From positions 6,696,001 through 6,760,000 of the forward strand of contig NZ_CP016793.1 in NCBI RefSeq assembly GCF_001701025.1: DNA of 64,000 nt. Reading direction: 5' to 3'. Every line of letters starts with the position of its first letter. The stretch's first letter is position 1. The notes under the pieces were generated by a model. That model was given only the letters and a program-made list of their open reading frames with translations. It ran no database searches and was not told the DNA's origin. Made by a program: the position numbers and the translations under genes. Below, piece after piece: positions 16,468 to 26,600 of the stretch. The stretch is from Lentzea guizhouensis. Its GTDB lineage: Bacteria > Actinomycetota > Actinomycetes > Mycobacteriales > Pseudonocardiaceae.

Positions 16468-17562
16468 TCAGTACTGCTTCGCGATCGCTTCGAGCATCCG
16501 CTCCAGCGTCTCGTGCGCGGGCGGCTCGACGACGTCCACGACGTCCTGCGGCACCGTCAGGCCCTTCTCCTTGACGACCTCGTTGAAGTGCCGCGGATCG
16601 GCCGTCCGGAACCCGAACGTCGCCGCGAGCTTCCCCAGCTCGGCGTCGGTCTGCAGCAGCTGCCCGACCCGGTCACCGTTGTCCTTCAACGGCACCAGCG
16701 TGTGCTTGGACAGCACGGTCGGCGCCGGGTAGAGCAGCTTCATGTCCGGCCGGACCGTCGAGTCCCCGCGCACCACCCGGTCCACGAACTGCGCCTCGTA
16801 GGCCAGCACCAGCGGCGTCTTGCCCATCCCCGCCGACAGGTAGTCCTCGAACGGCCCCTCGGTGCTCGACTGCGTGTACCCCTGGTCCAGGAACAGCTTC
16901 GACACCGCCGGCAGCACCTTCGCCTCGGCCTCGGGCGAGCTCACCACCCCGCCGTTCGCGACGAACGACGTGATCGCCAGGAACATCGCCGCGGAGTTCG
17001 AGTCACGCGGGTCGGTCGTCGTGACCAGCAGGTTCTTGCGCGCCGGATAAGCCGTGTTGCCCGGCAGCTGGTCCCACCGCGTCCCCTTGGCCGCGAGGTC
17101 CAGGTACGCCTGCACGTCGAAGGTCTGGTAGCCCGGCCCCTGCTTCACCACACCGGCCTTGGTCAGCAGTTCGACGACCGGGTCGAACGTCGCCACCACC
17201 ATCGGCGACGAGAACGGCGCGTACGTGCGCGCGGCCTTGCGGTCCCGCTGGATCTTCTCGGCCGCCGGCGCACTCGACGGGAAGGCGAAGTCGTACTGGT
17301 CGAGCTCCGTGGCCGTGGCGATCTGCCGTGACCCGGCCGGATCCACCTCGACCTTGAGCCCGTGCTTCGCGAAGACGTCCTTGACCCGCTGATCGGCGAA
17401 GAAGGCGAGCTTCTCCGAACCGATCACGCCGCGCACCGTCGTCAGCTGGGCGGACCCGCCGCCGCCCTGGCCGAAGTAGATCGCGGCCGCCACGCCCACC
17501 AGGAGCACGACCGCCAGGCCGATGCCGAGCGTTCTCTTCAATGTCCACCTCTTGCGAACCAT
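16468..17562 (-). CDS. membrane-anchored substrate-binding protein of the TelA operon
   Basis: The 364-residue protein has a single N-terminal membrane segment (residues 12-33, LGIGLAVVLLVGVAAAIYFG) without a lipobox cysteine, followed by a periplasmic-binding-protein-like domain (GVIGSEKLAFFADQRVKDVFAKHG, QYDFAFPSSAPAAEKIQRD, TTDPRDSNSAAMFLA). It is the promoter-proximal gene of the TelA unit. ATG 17562 is preferred over a start 29 codons earlier, because the extra residues are basic and overlap the divergent promoter. An uncleaved anchor plus a binding lobe suggests a sensor or receptor rather than part of an ABC importer: no permease or ATPase is nearby. Confidence 0.8.
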   Translation of the reverse strand: MVRKRWTLKRTLGIGLAVVLLVGVAAAIYFGQGGGGSAQLTTVRGVIGSEKLAFFADQRVKDVFAKHGLKVEVDPAGSRQIATATELDQYDFAFPSSAPAAEKIQRDRKAARTYAPFSSPMVVATFDPVVELLTKAGVVKQGPGYQTFDVQAYLDLAAKGTRWDQLPGNTAYPARKNLLVTTTDPRDSNSAAMFLAITSFVANGGVVSSPEAEAKVLPAVSKLFLDQGYTQSSTEGPFEDYLSAGMGKTPLVLAYEAQFVDRVVRGDSTVRPDMKLLYPAPTVLSKHTLVPLKDNGDRVGQLLQTDAELGKLAATFGFRTADPRHFNEVVKEKGLTVPQDVVDVVEPPAHETLERMLEAIAKQY

Positions 17563-17682
17563 CTGCCGGAGAACAGATCTTTCGTCACTACGACGTCGTC
17601 CCGCCGGGAGTGGTCGCAATCGTGAGATGAACAGTCCGTGAACGCGCACGACCTCTGACGGACGGGTGAAGCGCGTGTACTC

Positions 17683-17698
17683 GGTTCGGGCCCGAACC
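17683..17698. promoter_or_regulatory. 16-bp perfect palindrome before the TIR gene
   Basis: GGTTCGGGCCCGAACC at 17683-17698 is perfectly symmetric and ends 13 bases before the ATG of the TIR-NTPase gene, within the 149-base divergent spacer to the TelA operon. It could be an operator or form a hairpin that hides the ribosome site. No regulator gene is adjacent. Confidence 0.5.
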
Positions 17699-17711
17699 TA
17701 CGCTCGTGCTC

Positions 17712-20623
17712 ATGGATGTCGCGAGAGGCCGCGAGGACGACGCCGAAACCCTGGTGTTCATCAACTACCGGAGCGGTGACAACCCCTCCGCGGCCGGGTT
17801 TCTGCACGCGGCACTGTCCACGAGGTTCGGTCCGGAGTCGATCTTCCTCGACTACGAGTCCATTCCGCTCGGCCGGGAGTTTCCCGCCGTGCTGGAAGAA
17901 CGGGTCAGGCGCAGTGCCGTTCTGCTCGTCGTCGTCGGTGAGCGGTGGCTGGACGACGAGCTCGGCGGGCGCTTGGTCCACGATCCCCAGGACTGGGTGC
18001 GCAAGGAGATCCTCATCGCGTTCGAGCACGGTGTCCCCGTGGTGCCTGTGCTGTTCGGCGAGGCCAGGATCGTGCCGGAGCGGCTTCCCGAGGAGCTGTC
18101 GGAGCTGCCGCGACTGCAGGCCTTCAAGGTGGGGAACCAGAGCCAGGGGCAGGACATGGCCGCCCTGGCCGACAGGTTGGTCCGCGACTTCCCCCGGTTG
18201 GGCGAGTGCACCGGGCGTCAGGTGCGGACGGTCGCGGAGTGCCGGGACCCCGTCGCGCTGGGAGTGCACGCGGCGATGGAGCACCCCGGCGGCCTGGTCC
18301 CGCCGTACGTGCCACGCCACGTGGACGCATCTGTCCGCACCGCGCTCCGGGAAGGCAGGCACGTGCTTCTGGTCGGCGACTCCACCGCGGGGAAGTCCCG
18401 CACCGCGTACGAGGCCATGCGGGTGGAACTGCCCGGCCACGTCCTCGTCGCCCCCGCCGACGCGGCCGAGCTGGCGACGGAGCTCGCCGGCCTGACGGGA
18501 ACGCGGACACCACACGTCTTGTGGCTGGACGACCTGCACCGCTACCTGGGAGCCGGAGTGCTCACCGCGCGGTCGGTCGCCGAGCTGACCGGCACAGTGG
18601 TCGTCATCGCCACGATCGGGCGTCGCACCACACGCTCTACACCACCGACCTGGAGCGCGAAGCGGTGCGGGACCCGGATCGCTGGCGCGGCCTGGTGCCC
18701 GCGGCGAAGGTGCTGGAACTGTTCGCGAAGGTGCCGGTGGACCGCAGGTGGTCGGAGCGGGAACTGCGCGACGCCGCGGAACTGGACGACCCGCGGTTGC
18801 AGCAGGCCGCGGCGCACGGCGACCGGTACGGCGTCGCCGAGTACATCGCCGCCGGGCCGCAGCTGGTGCAGAAGTGGCGCGACGGGTGGTCGCCGGGAGT
18901 GGCACCACGGGGATCAGCTCTGGTGGCCGCGGCGATCGACCTGTTCAGGGCGGGGATGACGACCGGTGTGCCCCTCGACGTGCTGGTCGGCCTGCACGAG
19001 GTGCACCTCCGCTCCCGGGGCGGCGCGCAACTGCACCCCGAGGAGGTCGATGAGGCGCTGACGTGGGCGACGACGCTCGAGTACGGCGCGACGAGCCTGC
19101 TGGTGCGGGAGACCGAGGAGCGGTACCGCCCGTTCGACTACCTCGTCGACTCGGTCGCCAGGAACGGTGCCGCACCGGCGATCCCGGCGGAGGTGTGGGA
19201 CGCCGCGCTTTCCCATGTGGACGACTCCGACCTGATGGCGGTCATCCTGCAGGCGTCCGGCCACAACCGGATGGATCACGTCGTGCGCGGGCTTGCCCGC
19301 CTGGACGGCGTGCACGGGTCGGGTGGCTTCTACGTGGTGGAACCGGGGAAGGGAGCACGGCGCGCCTTCCGCAGGCTGATGACGGTGGCACGCGACCAGT
19401 TCGCGTACGCCGGGTTCGACGACGTGATCCTCGCCCTGCAACAGGCGGAGCCCGGCACCGCCGAGTGGGACTACGCGATGGGGCGCTACCACCGGGAGGA
19501 GGACGATCTGGAGCAGGCGGAGACGTTCCTGCGACGCGCTGCCGAAGCGGGACATCCGCCGGCAGCCGCCGACCTCGGAGCAGTGCTGCTCGCGTCGTCG
19601 CGAGCCGATGAGGCCCGCGGGTGGTTGGAAACGGCGCTCGCAGCCGGAATCCGCCAAGCCGGGATCAACCTCGGCATCCTGCACCTCCTGCGCGGCGAGG
19701 TCGGTGCCGGCGCGGACCTGCTGGAGGACGTCGCCGATCTCGTGGAAGGCCGGCTGGCGACCAGACTCGCCTCCGACCTGGCGAACGACGGCGACCACCA
19801 GCGCGCTCGTCGCTGGCTGCTCCGCGCTCACGAGCGCGGCCACGAGCAGGCCGCGCTCCTCATCGGCGAGTCCTTCCTCGTGACCGGCGACGAGGCCGAT
19901 GCCGAGCACTGGCTGCGCACGGCGTGGGAGCGAGGGGTCCTGGCCGCCGCCGACCACCTCGGAAAGCTCCACTTCCACCGCGGTGAGTGGGATGCGGCCG
20001 AGCCGTTCCTGCGAGCGGGTGCCGAGTCCGGGTCCCCCGAAGCGGCCACCCTGCTCGGCAGCCTGCACTACCAACGGGACGAGCTCGAGGAGGCGGAGCA
20101 CTGGCTGCGGAAGGCCACGTCCGCGGGCAGCCGCGGAGCCCGGTTGGCCCTGGGGGTGGTGCTCCTCGACAAGAGCGCGCTGGACGAGGCCGAATCCGTG
20201 CTGCTGGACAGCCTGAGCGCGCACGAGGCCGAGGCTGCGACGTACCTCGCCAAGGTCCAGCACCAGCGCGGGGACGAGGCCGGGGCCGAGCGGTGGGCGA
20301 GGAGGGCGCTCGGCGTCCGGTACGACAGCGAACCCGCACTGCTGCTCAGCTCGATCCTGATGGAGCAGCGGAGGTACGACGAGGCGGTGGCGGTGTTGGT
20401 GCCCGGTCACGAAGCCGGCGATCCGGAAGTGACCCACAACCTCGGGATGGCCACCTTCCACCGGGGAGACCTGGAGACCGCGGTCCAGCTCTTCACCCAG
20501 GCCCAGATGGCGGGCGTTCCCGAGTCCGCCACAGCGTTGCGCGCCATCTTCCGCGAGATCACGCGGGCAGCAGAGGCCGAGGAGCACCGGCGGAGACGTT
20601 CCTGGTGGCGAAGACGCTCCTGA
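17712..20623 (+). CDS. TIR-NTPase-TPR/Sel1-like repeat protein, frameshifted
   Basis: Residues 10-150 form a bacterial TIR domain (TLVFINYRSGDNPSAAGFL, SIFLDYESIPLGREFP, LLVVVGERWLDD; candidate catalytic Glu in DWVRKEI). A P-loop NTPase follows (VGDSTAGKSRTAYEAMR near residue 225, Walker B HVLWLDDLHRYL). The last 400 residues are repeated helical pairs of the form 'LEQAETFLRRAAEAGHPPAAADLG', typical of TPR/Sel1 arrays. The frame breaks at about 18618-18620: ATCGGGCGTCGC needs one more G to read IGASHHTLYTTDLER. Adding one base gives exactly 971 codons with the stop, so a single missing G explains it. Either a recent mutation or a sequence error. TIR proteins with this layout are often NADase effectors in phage defence; that role is inferred. 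Confidence 0.8.
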
Positions 20624-20641
20624 CCTGACGAGGCGCGTGGA

Positions 20642-20814
20642 TCAGCCGGGGAAGGGGTGCAACGGCGTTCGGTCGCCCACGGACCACTTGTGCCCGAACG
20701 GAGCCGTGAACCCCTGCTGCCGGTGTGCGCGCCCCACGGCATCTCGTGGGTCACGACCTCGGACACCGCCGTCGCACCGGCGGCCGCGGCACGCGCGATG
20801 ACGTCCTCCGCCCG
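20642..20814 (-). pseudogene. glyoxalase/VOC-family protein, 3' remnant
   Basis: The minus strand reads AEDVIARAAAAGATAVSEVVTHEMPWGAHTG in one frame and, after a shift near 20715-20735, FTAPFGHKWSVGDRTPLHPFPG followed by TGA (20644-20642). 'DPFGHRWSL' preceded by 'A.AAGA' is the C-terminal pattern of PhnB-like VOC proteins. The 5' part is missing: the siderophore esterase gene ends at 20815. This is a truncated, frameshifted relic filling the space between the TIR gene and the siderophore locus. Confidence 0.6.
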
Positions 20815-21888
20815 TCACCGTTCGGTCAGCAGCCAGGCCACATCTCGCACGAGTGCCTGCCGCCAGCCCGCGCGGTCGTGCCCGGCGGGGGAGCGGTGGG
20901 TCCGGACGGTCGCACCCGCCTTCTCCGCCAGGTCCTCCACCACCTCGCAGTGCCGGTGCATGCGCGGCTCGTGCTCGCCGACGTCGAACGCCACCCGCAG
21001 CCCGGACAGCTCCGCGTCCCGCAGCCGTTCCGCCGTGTCGCCGCCGGCCGGGCCGTTCAGCGAGAAGCCCTGGTCCGGCAGTGCCGGGGTCCACCAGAAC
21101 GACCCCGACTGGCACGCCACCCGCGTCACCAGCTCCGGGAAGTCCAGCGCGGCCCGGAAAGCGCTCAACCCGCCCAGGCTCTGCCCGGCGACCACGAACC
21201 GCCGCAGGTCCACGGTCACGCCGTTCTCGGCGAGCAACGGCAGCAGCTCGTCCCGGACCGCCGGCCACAGCGCCGCACCCGTGTACTCGGCGTCGCGGTC
21301 ACGGGGCGTGGGCAGGAAAACCAAAGTCGCAGAAGGCATTTCGCCCGCCTGCACCGCAGACTCGAACGCCGCCACCGCCGGGTGCACGTACATCCAGTCG
21401 TCGCCGTCCAACAACAGCACGACCGGCTCACCGCCGCGATGCACGCGCACGGTCTTGCGGCCCAGCACGCCGTTCCACCGGAACCGGGTCGACGGCACGT
21501 CCAGCACCTCGTCCGGTCCCACGGCCGGCCAGTGCGGCTGCGGGTCGGCATCAGGCGTCGCGGCGATCGAGCGGTTCGGACCGGCACCGAAAGCGTTGAA
21601 CGGGTCCGCGTGCTCGCCGTCGTACTCGGCGCCGTCGAAGAAGTGGTACGTCACGCGCAGCCGGTGCGGCATCGCGACCTCGGCGTACCAGCAGTCGCTG
21701 TCCTCGAAGCGTCGTAACGACACCGGGTCCGACCACGACTCGAACCGCAGCGACGCCTCCGCGCCGCGCCAGAGGAACAACGTCCGGTAGCCGCCGTCCA
21801 CGGGAACGGACACCGGTCCTGTCACGGAGTCCCAGAACTCCGGGGTGCCGGGGGTCGCGGTGAGCCCGTACTCGGCGAAGCGTGCCAT
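20815..21888 (-). CDS. cchJ: siderophore esterase, Fes/IroE-like (CchJ-type)
   Basis: The 357-residue protein has an N-terminal enterochelin-esterase lobe (VTGPVSVPVDGGYRTLFLW, DPFNAFGAGPNRSIAA) and a C-terminal alpha/beta hydrolase with LLLDGDDWMY, nucleophile Ser in VAGQSLGGLSAFRAAL (about residue 240) and a final His in SPAGHDRAGWRQAL. In the Streptomyces coelichelin cluster the equivalent gene follows the NRPS and its exporter and is thought to release the peptide or hydrolyse the ferri-siderophore, since the NRPS has no thioesterase. ATG 21888 is preferred to a TTG ten codons earlier. A degenerate iron box lies just upstream. Confidence 0.87.
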   Translation of the reverse strand: MARFAEYGLTATPGTPEFWDSVTGPVSVPVDGGYRTLFLWRGAEASLRFESWSDPVSLRRFEDSDCWYAEVAMPHRLRVTYHFFDGAEYDGEHADPFNAFGAGPNRSIAATPDADPQPHWPAVGPDEVLDVPSTRFRWNGVLGRKTVRVHRGGEPVVLLLDGDDWMYVHPAVAAFESAVQAGEMPSATLVFLPTPRDRDAEYTGAALWPAVRDELLPLLAENGVTVDLRRFVVAGQSLGGLSAFRAALDFPELVTRVACQSGSFWWTPALPDQGFSLNGPAGGDTAERLRDAELSGLRVAFDVGEHEPRMHRHCEVVEDLAEKAGATVRTHRSPAGHDRAGWRQALVRDVAWLLTER

Positions 21889-21894
21889 GGGAAG

Positions 21895-21913
21895 TGAGGA
21901 TAGCCTGCCCTGA
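21895..21913 (-). promoter_or_regulatory. candidate iron box before the esterase gene
   Basis: Read on the minus strand the 19 bases are TCAGGGCAGGCTATCCTCA. They match the DmdR/IdeR iron-box consensus TTAGGTTAGGCTCACCTAA at 13 positions, with the central AGGCT and CCT kept. It ends seven bases before the esterase ATG and suggests iron repression of that gene on its own. Weak by itself; supported by better boxes elsewhere in the locus. Confidence 0.4.
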
Positions 21914-21920
21914 AACAAGG

Positions 21921-23636
21921 TCAGCGCGCCACCGCGAGCTGGTACTCGGCGTCCCGGCCGAGCAGTTCGCGGTGCGTGCCCTGGCTCGTGACCAGGCCGC
22001 CGTCGAGCACGACCACCCGGTCCGCCACGTCCAGCAGCGCCGGGCTGCTGGTGATCACGACGGTGGTGCGGCCGCGGCGCAACGAGGCGACGTTGCGGGC
22101 GATCAGGAGCTCGGTCACCGCGTCCACTGCGGTGGTCGGGTCGTGCAGCACCAGGATCTCCGGGTCCGCGGCCAGCGCGCGGGCCAGTGACAACCGCTGC
22201 CGCTGACCGCCGGACAGGTTCGCGCCCCGGTCCCGCACCGCGTAGTCGAGGCCCTCGGCGTGCAGGGCCACGACGTCGGTGAGCATCGCCGCGTTCACCG
22301 CCTCATCGACCAGTGTGGACGTTCCGGACGGATCAACGTTGTCCCGCAACGTTCCCGCGAACACCTCGTGGTGCGCGGGGTTCACCAGCAGGTGCTTGCG
22401 GACGCTGTCGACCGTCAGCCTCGCGAGCTCCCGCTCGCCGACCCGCACCACACCCGAGTACGTCGCGGGCGGCACGTCGACCGACAGCACGGCGGCCAGG
22501 TCGGCCGCCGCCTGCGGCTGATATGCCGCCACGGCGACGAGCTCGCCGGGCTGCACGGAGAACGACACCCCGCGCAGCGACCCGTGCCGCACCGCCTCGA
22601 CCTCCAGGCCACCGTCCGGGCCGGGTTCCTCGACACCGGGCGTCATCCGCGGCGGCGCGGCGAGCACCAGCGCCATCCGGTCCGCCGAGGCACGCGCGAT
22701 CATCACGTACTTCGGCATCTCGGAGAACAGCTTCAGCGGCTCGATCAGGAACTGCGCCAGGCCGACCGCCGTCACCAGCTGCCCGATCGAGATCTGCCCG
22801 TCGAACGTGAGCCAGCCCGCCCACAGCGTGACCGCCGCCGCCAGCAACGAGTTCAGCGCCAGCGCCGTGCCCGCGTAGACGCCGTTGACCCGCGCGACCA
22901 CGACCGACTGCTTCCTGGCCTCGTCCGACACCCGCCGGTAGGCCTGGAACGCCTGGTACGAGCCGCCGAACCCGTGCAGCGGCCGCAGACCGGCGATCAG
23001 GTCCGACACCTTCGCGCCGGCCCGCGCCACCTTCGCCTGCTGCACCTGCGTGCTCGCGCCGATCCGCCGCGACATGAAGCTCAGCACGGTCAGGATCGCC
23101 GCCGTGCCCGCGAACACCGTCACGCCCAGCGGCACGCTGATCACCGCGAGCACCACGCCCGCGATCGTGATCGACACCAGCGAGGCGATCAGCAGCGGCA
23201 CCACCTCGATGATGTCCGCGGTCTGGTCGGCGTCCTCGGTGGCGACGGTCAGCACCTCGCCGGACTTCAGCTCGACGTCGCGCGCCACCGGCTGCAGGCC
23301 GCGGTCGGCCACCGCGACCCGCCACCGGTGCGCCTCGGTCGTGTTCGCCTTCTGCAAGATCCGCATGCCGAAGCGCCACGAGTACGACACCGTCGCCATC
23401 ACGAGCCCCAGCCCGAGCAGCGCGAGACCCAGCGAGCTGAGCTGCCCACCGCGCAACGCGAACTCGACGATCGCGCCGAGCAGGATCGGCACAGCTGTCT
23501 CGGCCGCCTGGTAGGACCCCATCAGCAGGGTGCCGCCGGCCATCGCGCTCCGGTTGCGGCGCACGGCGATCCGCAGGATCTCCTTGCCGGTGCGGACGTC
23601 GGGAGTGGTCTCAGTGTTCGTCAAGGTGCTGCGCAA
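21921..23636 (-). CDS. cchI: siderophore ABC exporter half, lacking a P-loop (CchI-like)
   Basis: The 571-residue protein has six membrane segments in residues 30-300 and an ABC ATPase domain after 340. The signature [15 protein letters not shown] is intact (about residue 470). Walker A is lost: where GxxGxGKS/T is expected there is [15 protein letters not shown], with no lysine. Walker B is altered to [12 protein letters not shown], with His for Asp. It therefore cannot bind ATP in the usual way, but can supply the signature to a partner. Its start overlaps the NRPS 3' end by 26 bases. With the other exporter half (34473-36269) it probably forms a heterodimer that secretes the peptide. Confidence 0.88.
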   Translation of the reverse strand: MRSTLTNTETTPDVRTGKEILRIAVRRNRSAMAGGTLLMGSYQAAETAVPILLGAIVEFALRGGQLSSLGLALLGLGLVMATVSYSWRFGMRILQKANTTEAHRWRVAVADRGLQPVARDVELKSGEVLTVATEDADQTADIIEVVPLLIASLVSITIAGVVLAVISVPLGVTVFAGTAAILTVLSFMSRRIGASTQVQQAKVARAGAKVSDLIAGLRPLHGFGGSYQAFQAYRRVSDEARKQSVVVARVNGVYAGTALALNSLLAAAVTLWAGWLTFDGQISIGQLVTAVGLAQFLIEPLKLFSEMPKYVMIARASADRMALVLAAPPRMTPGVEEPGPDGGLEVEAVRHGSLRGVSFSVQPGELVAVAAYQPQAAADLAAVLSVDVPPATYSGVVRVGERELARLTVDSVRKHLLVNPAHHEVFAGTLRDNVDPSGTSTLVDEAVNAAMLTDVVALHAEGLDYAVRDRGANLSGGQRQRLSLARALAADPEILVLHDPTTAVDAVTELLIARNVASLRRGRTTVVITSSPALLDVADRVVVLDGGLVTSQGTHRELLGRDAEYQLAVAR

Positions 23637-26600
23637 TCGCTTCGGGGGTGGAGAGGGCGAGCAGGTCGCGGATGGTGATGATCGGGCCGAACTCGCGGCG
23701 GAGCAAACCGGCCAGCCGCACCGCGAGCATCGAGTGCCCGCCCAGGTCGGTGAAGCCGCTCGCCATGCCCACCTCGTCCTCGTCGAGGTCGAGCGCCTCG
23801 GCGAACATCTCCCTGACCAGGGTCTCGGTCTCGGTCAGCTCGCGCTGCTCGACCTTGGTCATCAGCGTGCCGAGCGGCCGCGCTTCGGGCAAGGCCGACG
23901 TGTCGGCCTTGCCGTTCACCGTCAACGGGATCGCGTCGACCTGGGCGTAGTGCGACGGCCGCAGGTAGTCCGGCAGACCGGCACCGACCGCCGCCGCGAC
24001 CGACGGGATGTCCGCGCCGTCGGTGAGCACGAGGTAGGCCGCCAGCCGGTACGCCCCGTCGACCTGGGGGTCCGACTGCGCGACGGCGGCGACGAACCGG
24101 ACGTCCGGGTGCGCGGCGAACCGGGCCTCGACCTCGCCGAGCTCGACGCGGTGACCGCGGATCTTGACCTGCTTGTCGGTGCGGCCCAGGTAGAGCAGGT
24201 TGCCGTCGGGGCGCCGGATCACCAGGTCGCCGGTGCGGTACATGCGCTCACCCGGCACCCACGGACAGGCCACGAACCGTTCCGCCGACTGCCCCGGCTG
24301 GCCGAGGTAGCCGCGCGCGATGCCGACACCCGACACGTACAGCTCACCGGCGACACCGTCCGGGACGTGCCGCAGCCACGGGTCGAGCACGTAGACGTCG
24401 GTGTTGTCGATCGCCACGCCGACCACCGGGTCGACGCAGTCGAACGTGCCGACGCCGAGGGTGTTGATCGTGTACTCGGTGGGCCCGTAGAGGTTGTAGC
24501 CGACCGTGCCGGGGGTGTCCGCGAGCAGCTGCCACAACGTCGGCGTCACGGCCTCACCACCGAGCAGCACCAGCGCGGGCTTGTGGTGCTCACCGTTCAG
24601 CAGCCCCTCGGCCACCAGCTGCTGCGCGTAGGTGGGCGTCACGTTGATGACGTCGACCTCGTGCTCCAGGCAGTACTCCACCAGCCCGGTCGCGTCGCGG
24701 CGCAGCTCCTCGTCGCAGATGTGCACCTCGTGGCCGTCGGCGAGCCAGAGCAGCTCCTCCCACGACATGTCGAACGCGAACGACACGGTGTGCGCGATCC
24801 GGAACATCCGGTGCCCGTGCTCGGCCAGCACCGGCTCGAAGATTCGCCGCTGGTGGTTGACGAGCATGTTGGTCAGGCCCGCGTACTCGGTGACCACGCC
24901 CTTGGGCTTGCCGGTCGACCCCGAGGTGTAGATCGTGTAGGCCGCGTGCTTGAGCCGGTCGGGGTCGTCCGGCGCGAACGTGATGACCGGTTCGGCGGCG
25001 GGCCACGGCTCGTCGAGCGTGAACAGGTTGCCGTTCAGCCGTGGTGCGACCGCGCTGGTCGTGATGATCAACGCCGGCTGCGCGTCCTCGACGATCGCGG
25101 CGATCCGCTCGTCCGGGTGGTCCAGCTCCAGCGGCACGTAGGCCGCGCCGCAGCGCAGGATACCGAACAGCGCGACGACCCAGTCCAGTGACCTCGGCAC
25201 CGCGATGGCGACCGACGTCTCGACGCCGATGCCCCGCTGGGAGAGCACGCCTGCGAGGTGACGGCTGCGGTCCCGCAGTTCGGCGAACGTCATCTTGTTC
25301 CCGTGCGAGACCAACGCGATCCGGTCCGGGTTGCGGTCGGCCGCGACGTCGAACAGGTCGACGACGGTCTGGTTGCCGAAGTCGTTGGCGGGCTGCAGCT
25401 CCGGCTGCGGACCGGTGCCGCGGACCGCACCGACCGGGCCGTCCGCCTGGGCCAGCTCGTCGATGATCCGCAGGTACTCGTCGAACAACCGCTGTGCCCG
25501 CGCGGGATCGGTGACCTCCGGCCGGTACTCCAGCTTCACGGTGAGCTGCCTGCCCGGCGTCACGACCCAGGTGAACGGGTAGTGCGTCGAGTCCTCCGAC
25601 TCGTGCTCGATGATGCCGTTCGTCCTGTTGAACTCGTCGAACGTGCTGTCGTCCAGGAAGTTCTGCAGCACGAACAGGTTGTCGAACAGCTGGTCCTGGC
25701 CGCTGGCGCGCTGGATCTCACCGAGCCCGACGTGTTCGTGGTCCATGGCGTCGACCCGGCGGGACTGGACGTTCCGCAGGAAGGTGGCGGCCGTGTCGTG
25801 CGGTTGCGCGGACACCCGCATCGGCACGGTGTTGAGCAGCACGCCGACGATCCCGTCGGTGCCTTCTTCTTCGCGGCCGGACACGGTCACGCCGAACACC
25901 GCGTCGCCGCGGCCGGTCTCGCTGCCGAGCAGCAGTCCCAGCGCGCCGGTGACGACGCTGTTGAGCGTCACGCCGTGCCTGCGGGCCGCGTCCCGGACGC
26001 GTTCCGAGGTCTCGACGTCCAGCGTCCGCACGATCTTCGTGGGCAGCGAGTCCGAAGTGGACCCGTCGCTCAGCAGCGTGGCGCCGGGCAGGTCGGCGAG
26101 GTAGCCGGCCCAGAACCGGTGCGCCGCCTGCGCGTCCTTCGCCTGGAGCGCACGGGTGTAGCTCTCGAAGCTCGGCGTGGCGGGGGAGGAGTCGACCGGT
26201 TCGTTGTGCACGAACGCCCGGTAAGCGTCGAACAGGTCGCGCAACACGATCTCGCGCGACCAGCCGTCCCACAGCAGCAGGTGGTAGCTGAACAGCAACG
26301 CGTCCCTGCCGTCCGGCAGCCGCAGCACGGTCAGCCGGACCAGCGGCGGGTTCTCGAGGTCGAAGCCGGTGCCGCGGTCCTCCGTGCGCAACGACTCCAC
26401 GGCGTCCTGGTTGAGCACGTCGACCGTGCGGACCTCGACCTGGCGGCCCGGTGCGAGGACCTGCACGGGTTCGCCGTCCTCGTCCTCGAACCCGGCGCCC
26501 ACCACCGGGTGCTTGGCGATGACGTGCGCCATCGCCTTCTGCAGCGCGCCGGAGTCGAGGCGGTGCCGGAACGTGAAGCAGCTCTGCGCGACGTAGTGCC

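Noticed and set aside
18600..18640. Programmed ribosomal frameshift in the TIR gene
   Set aside because: No X-XXY-YYZ heptamer, no clear hairpin at the right distance and no conserved short product; a missing G is simpler.
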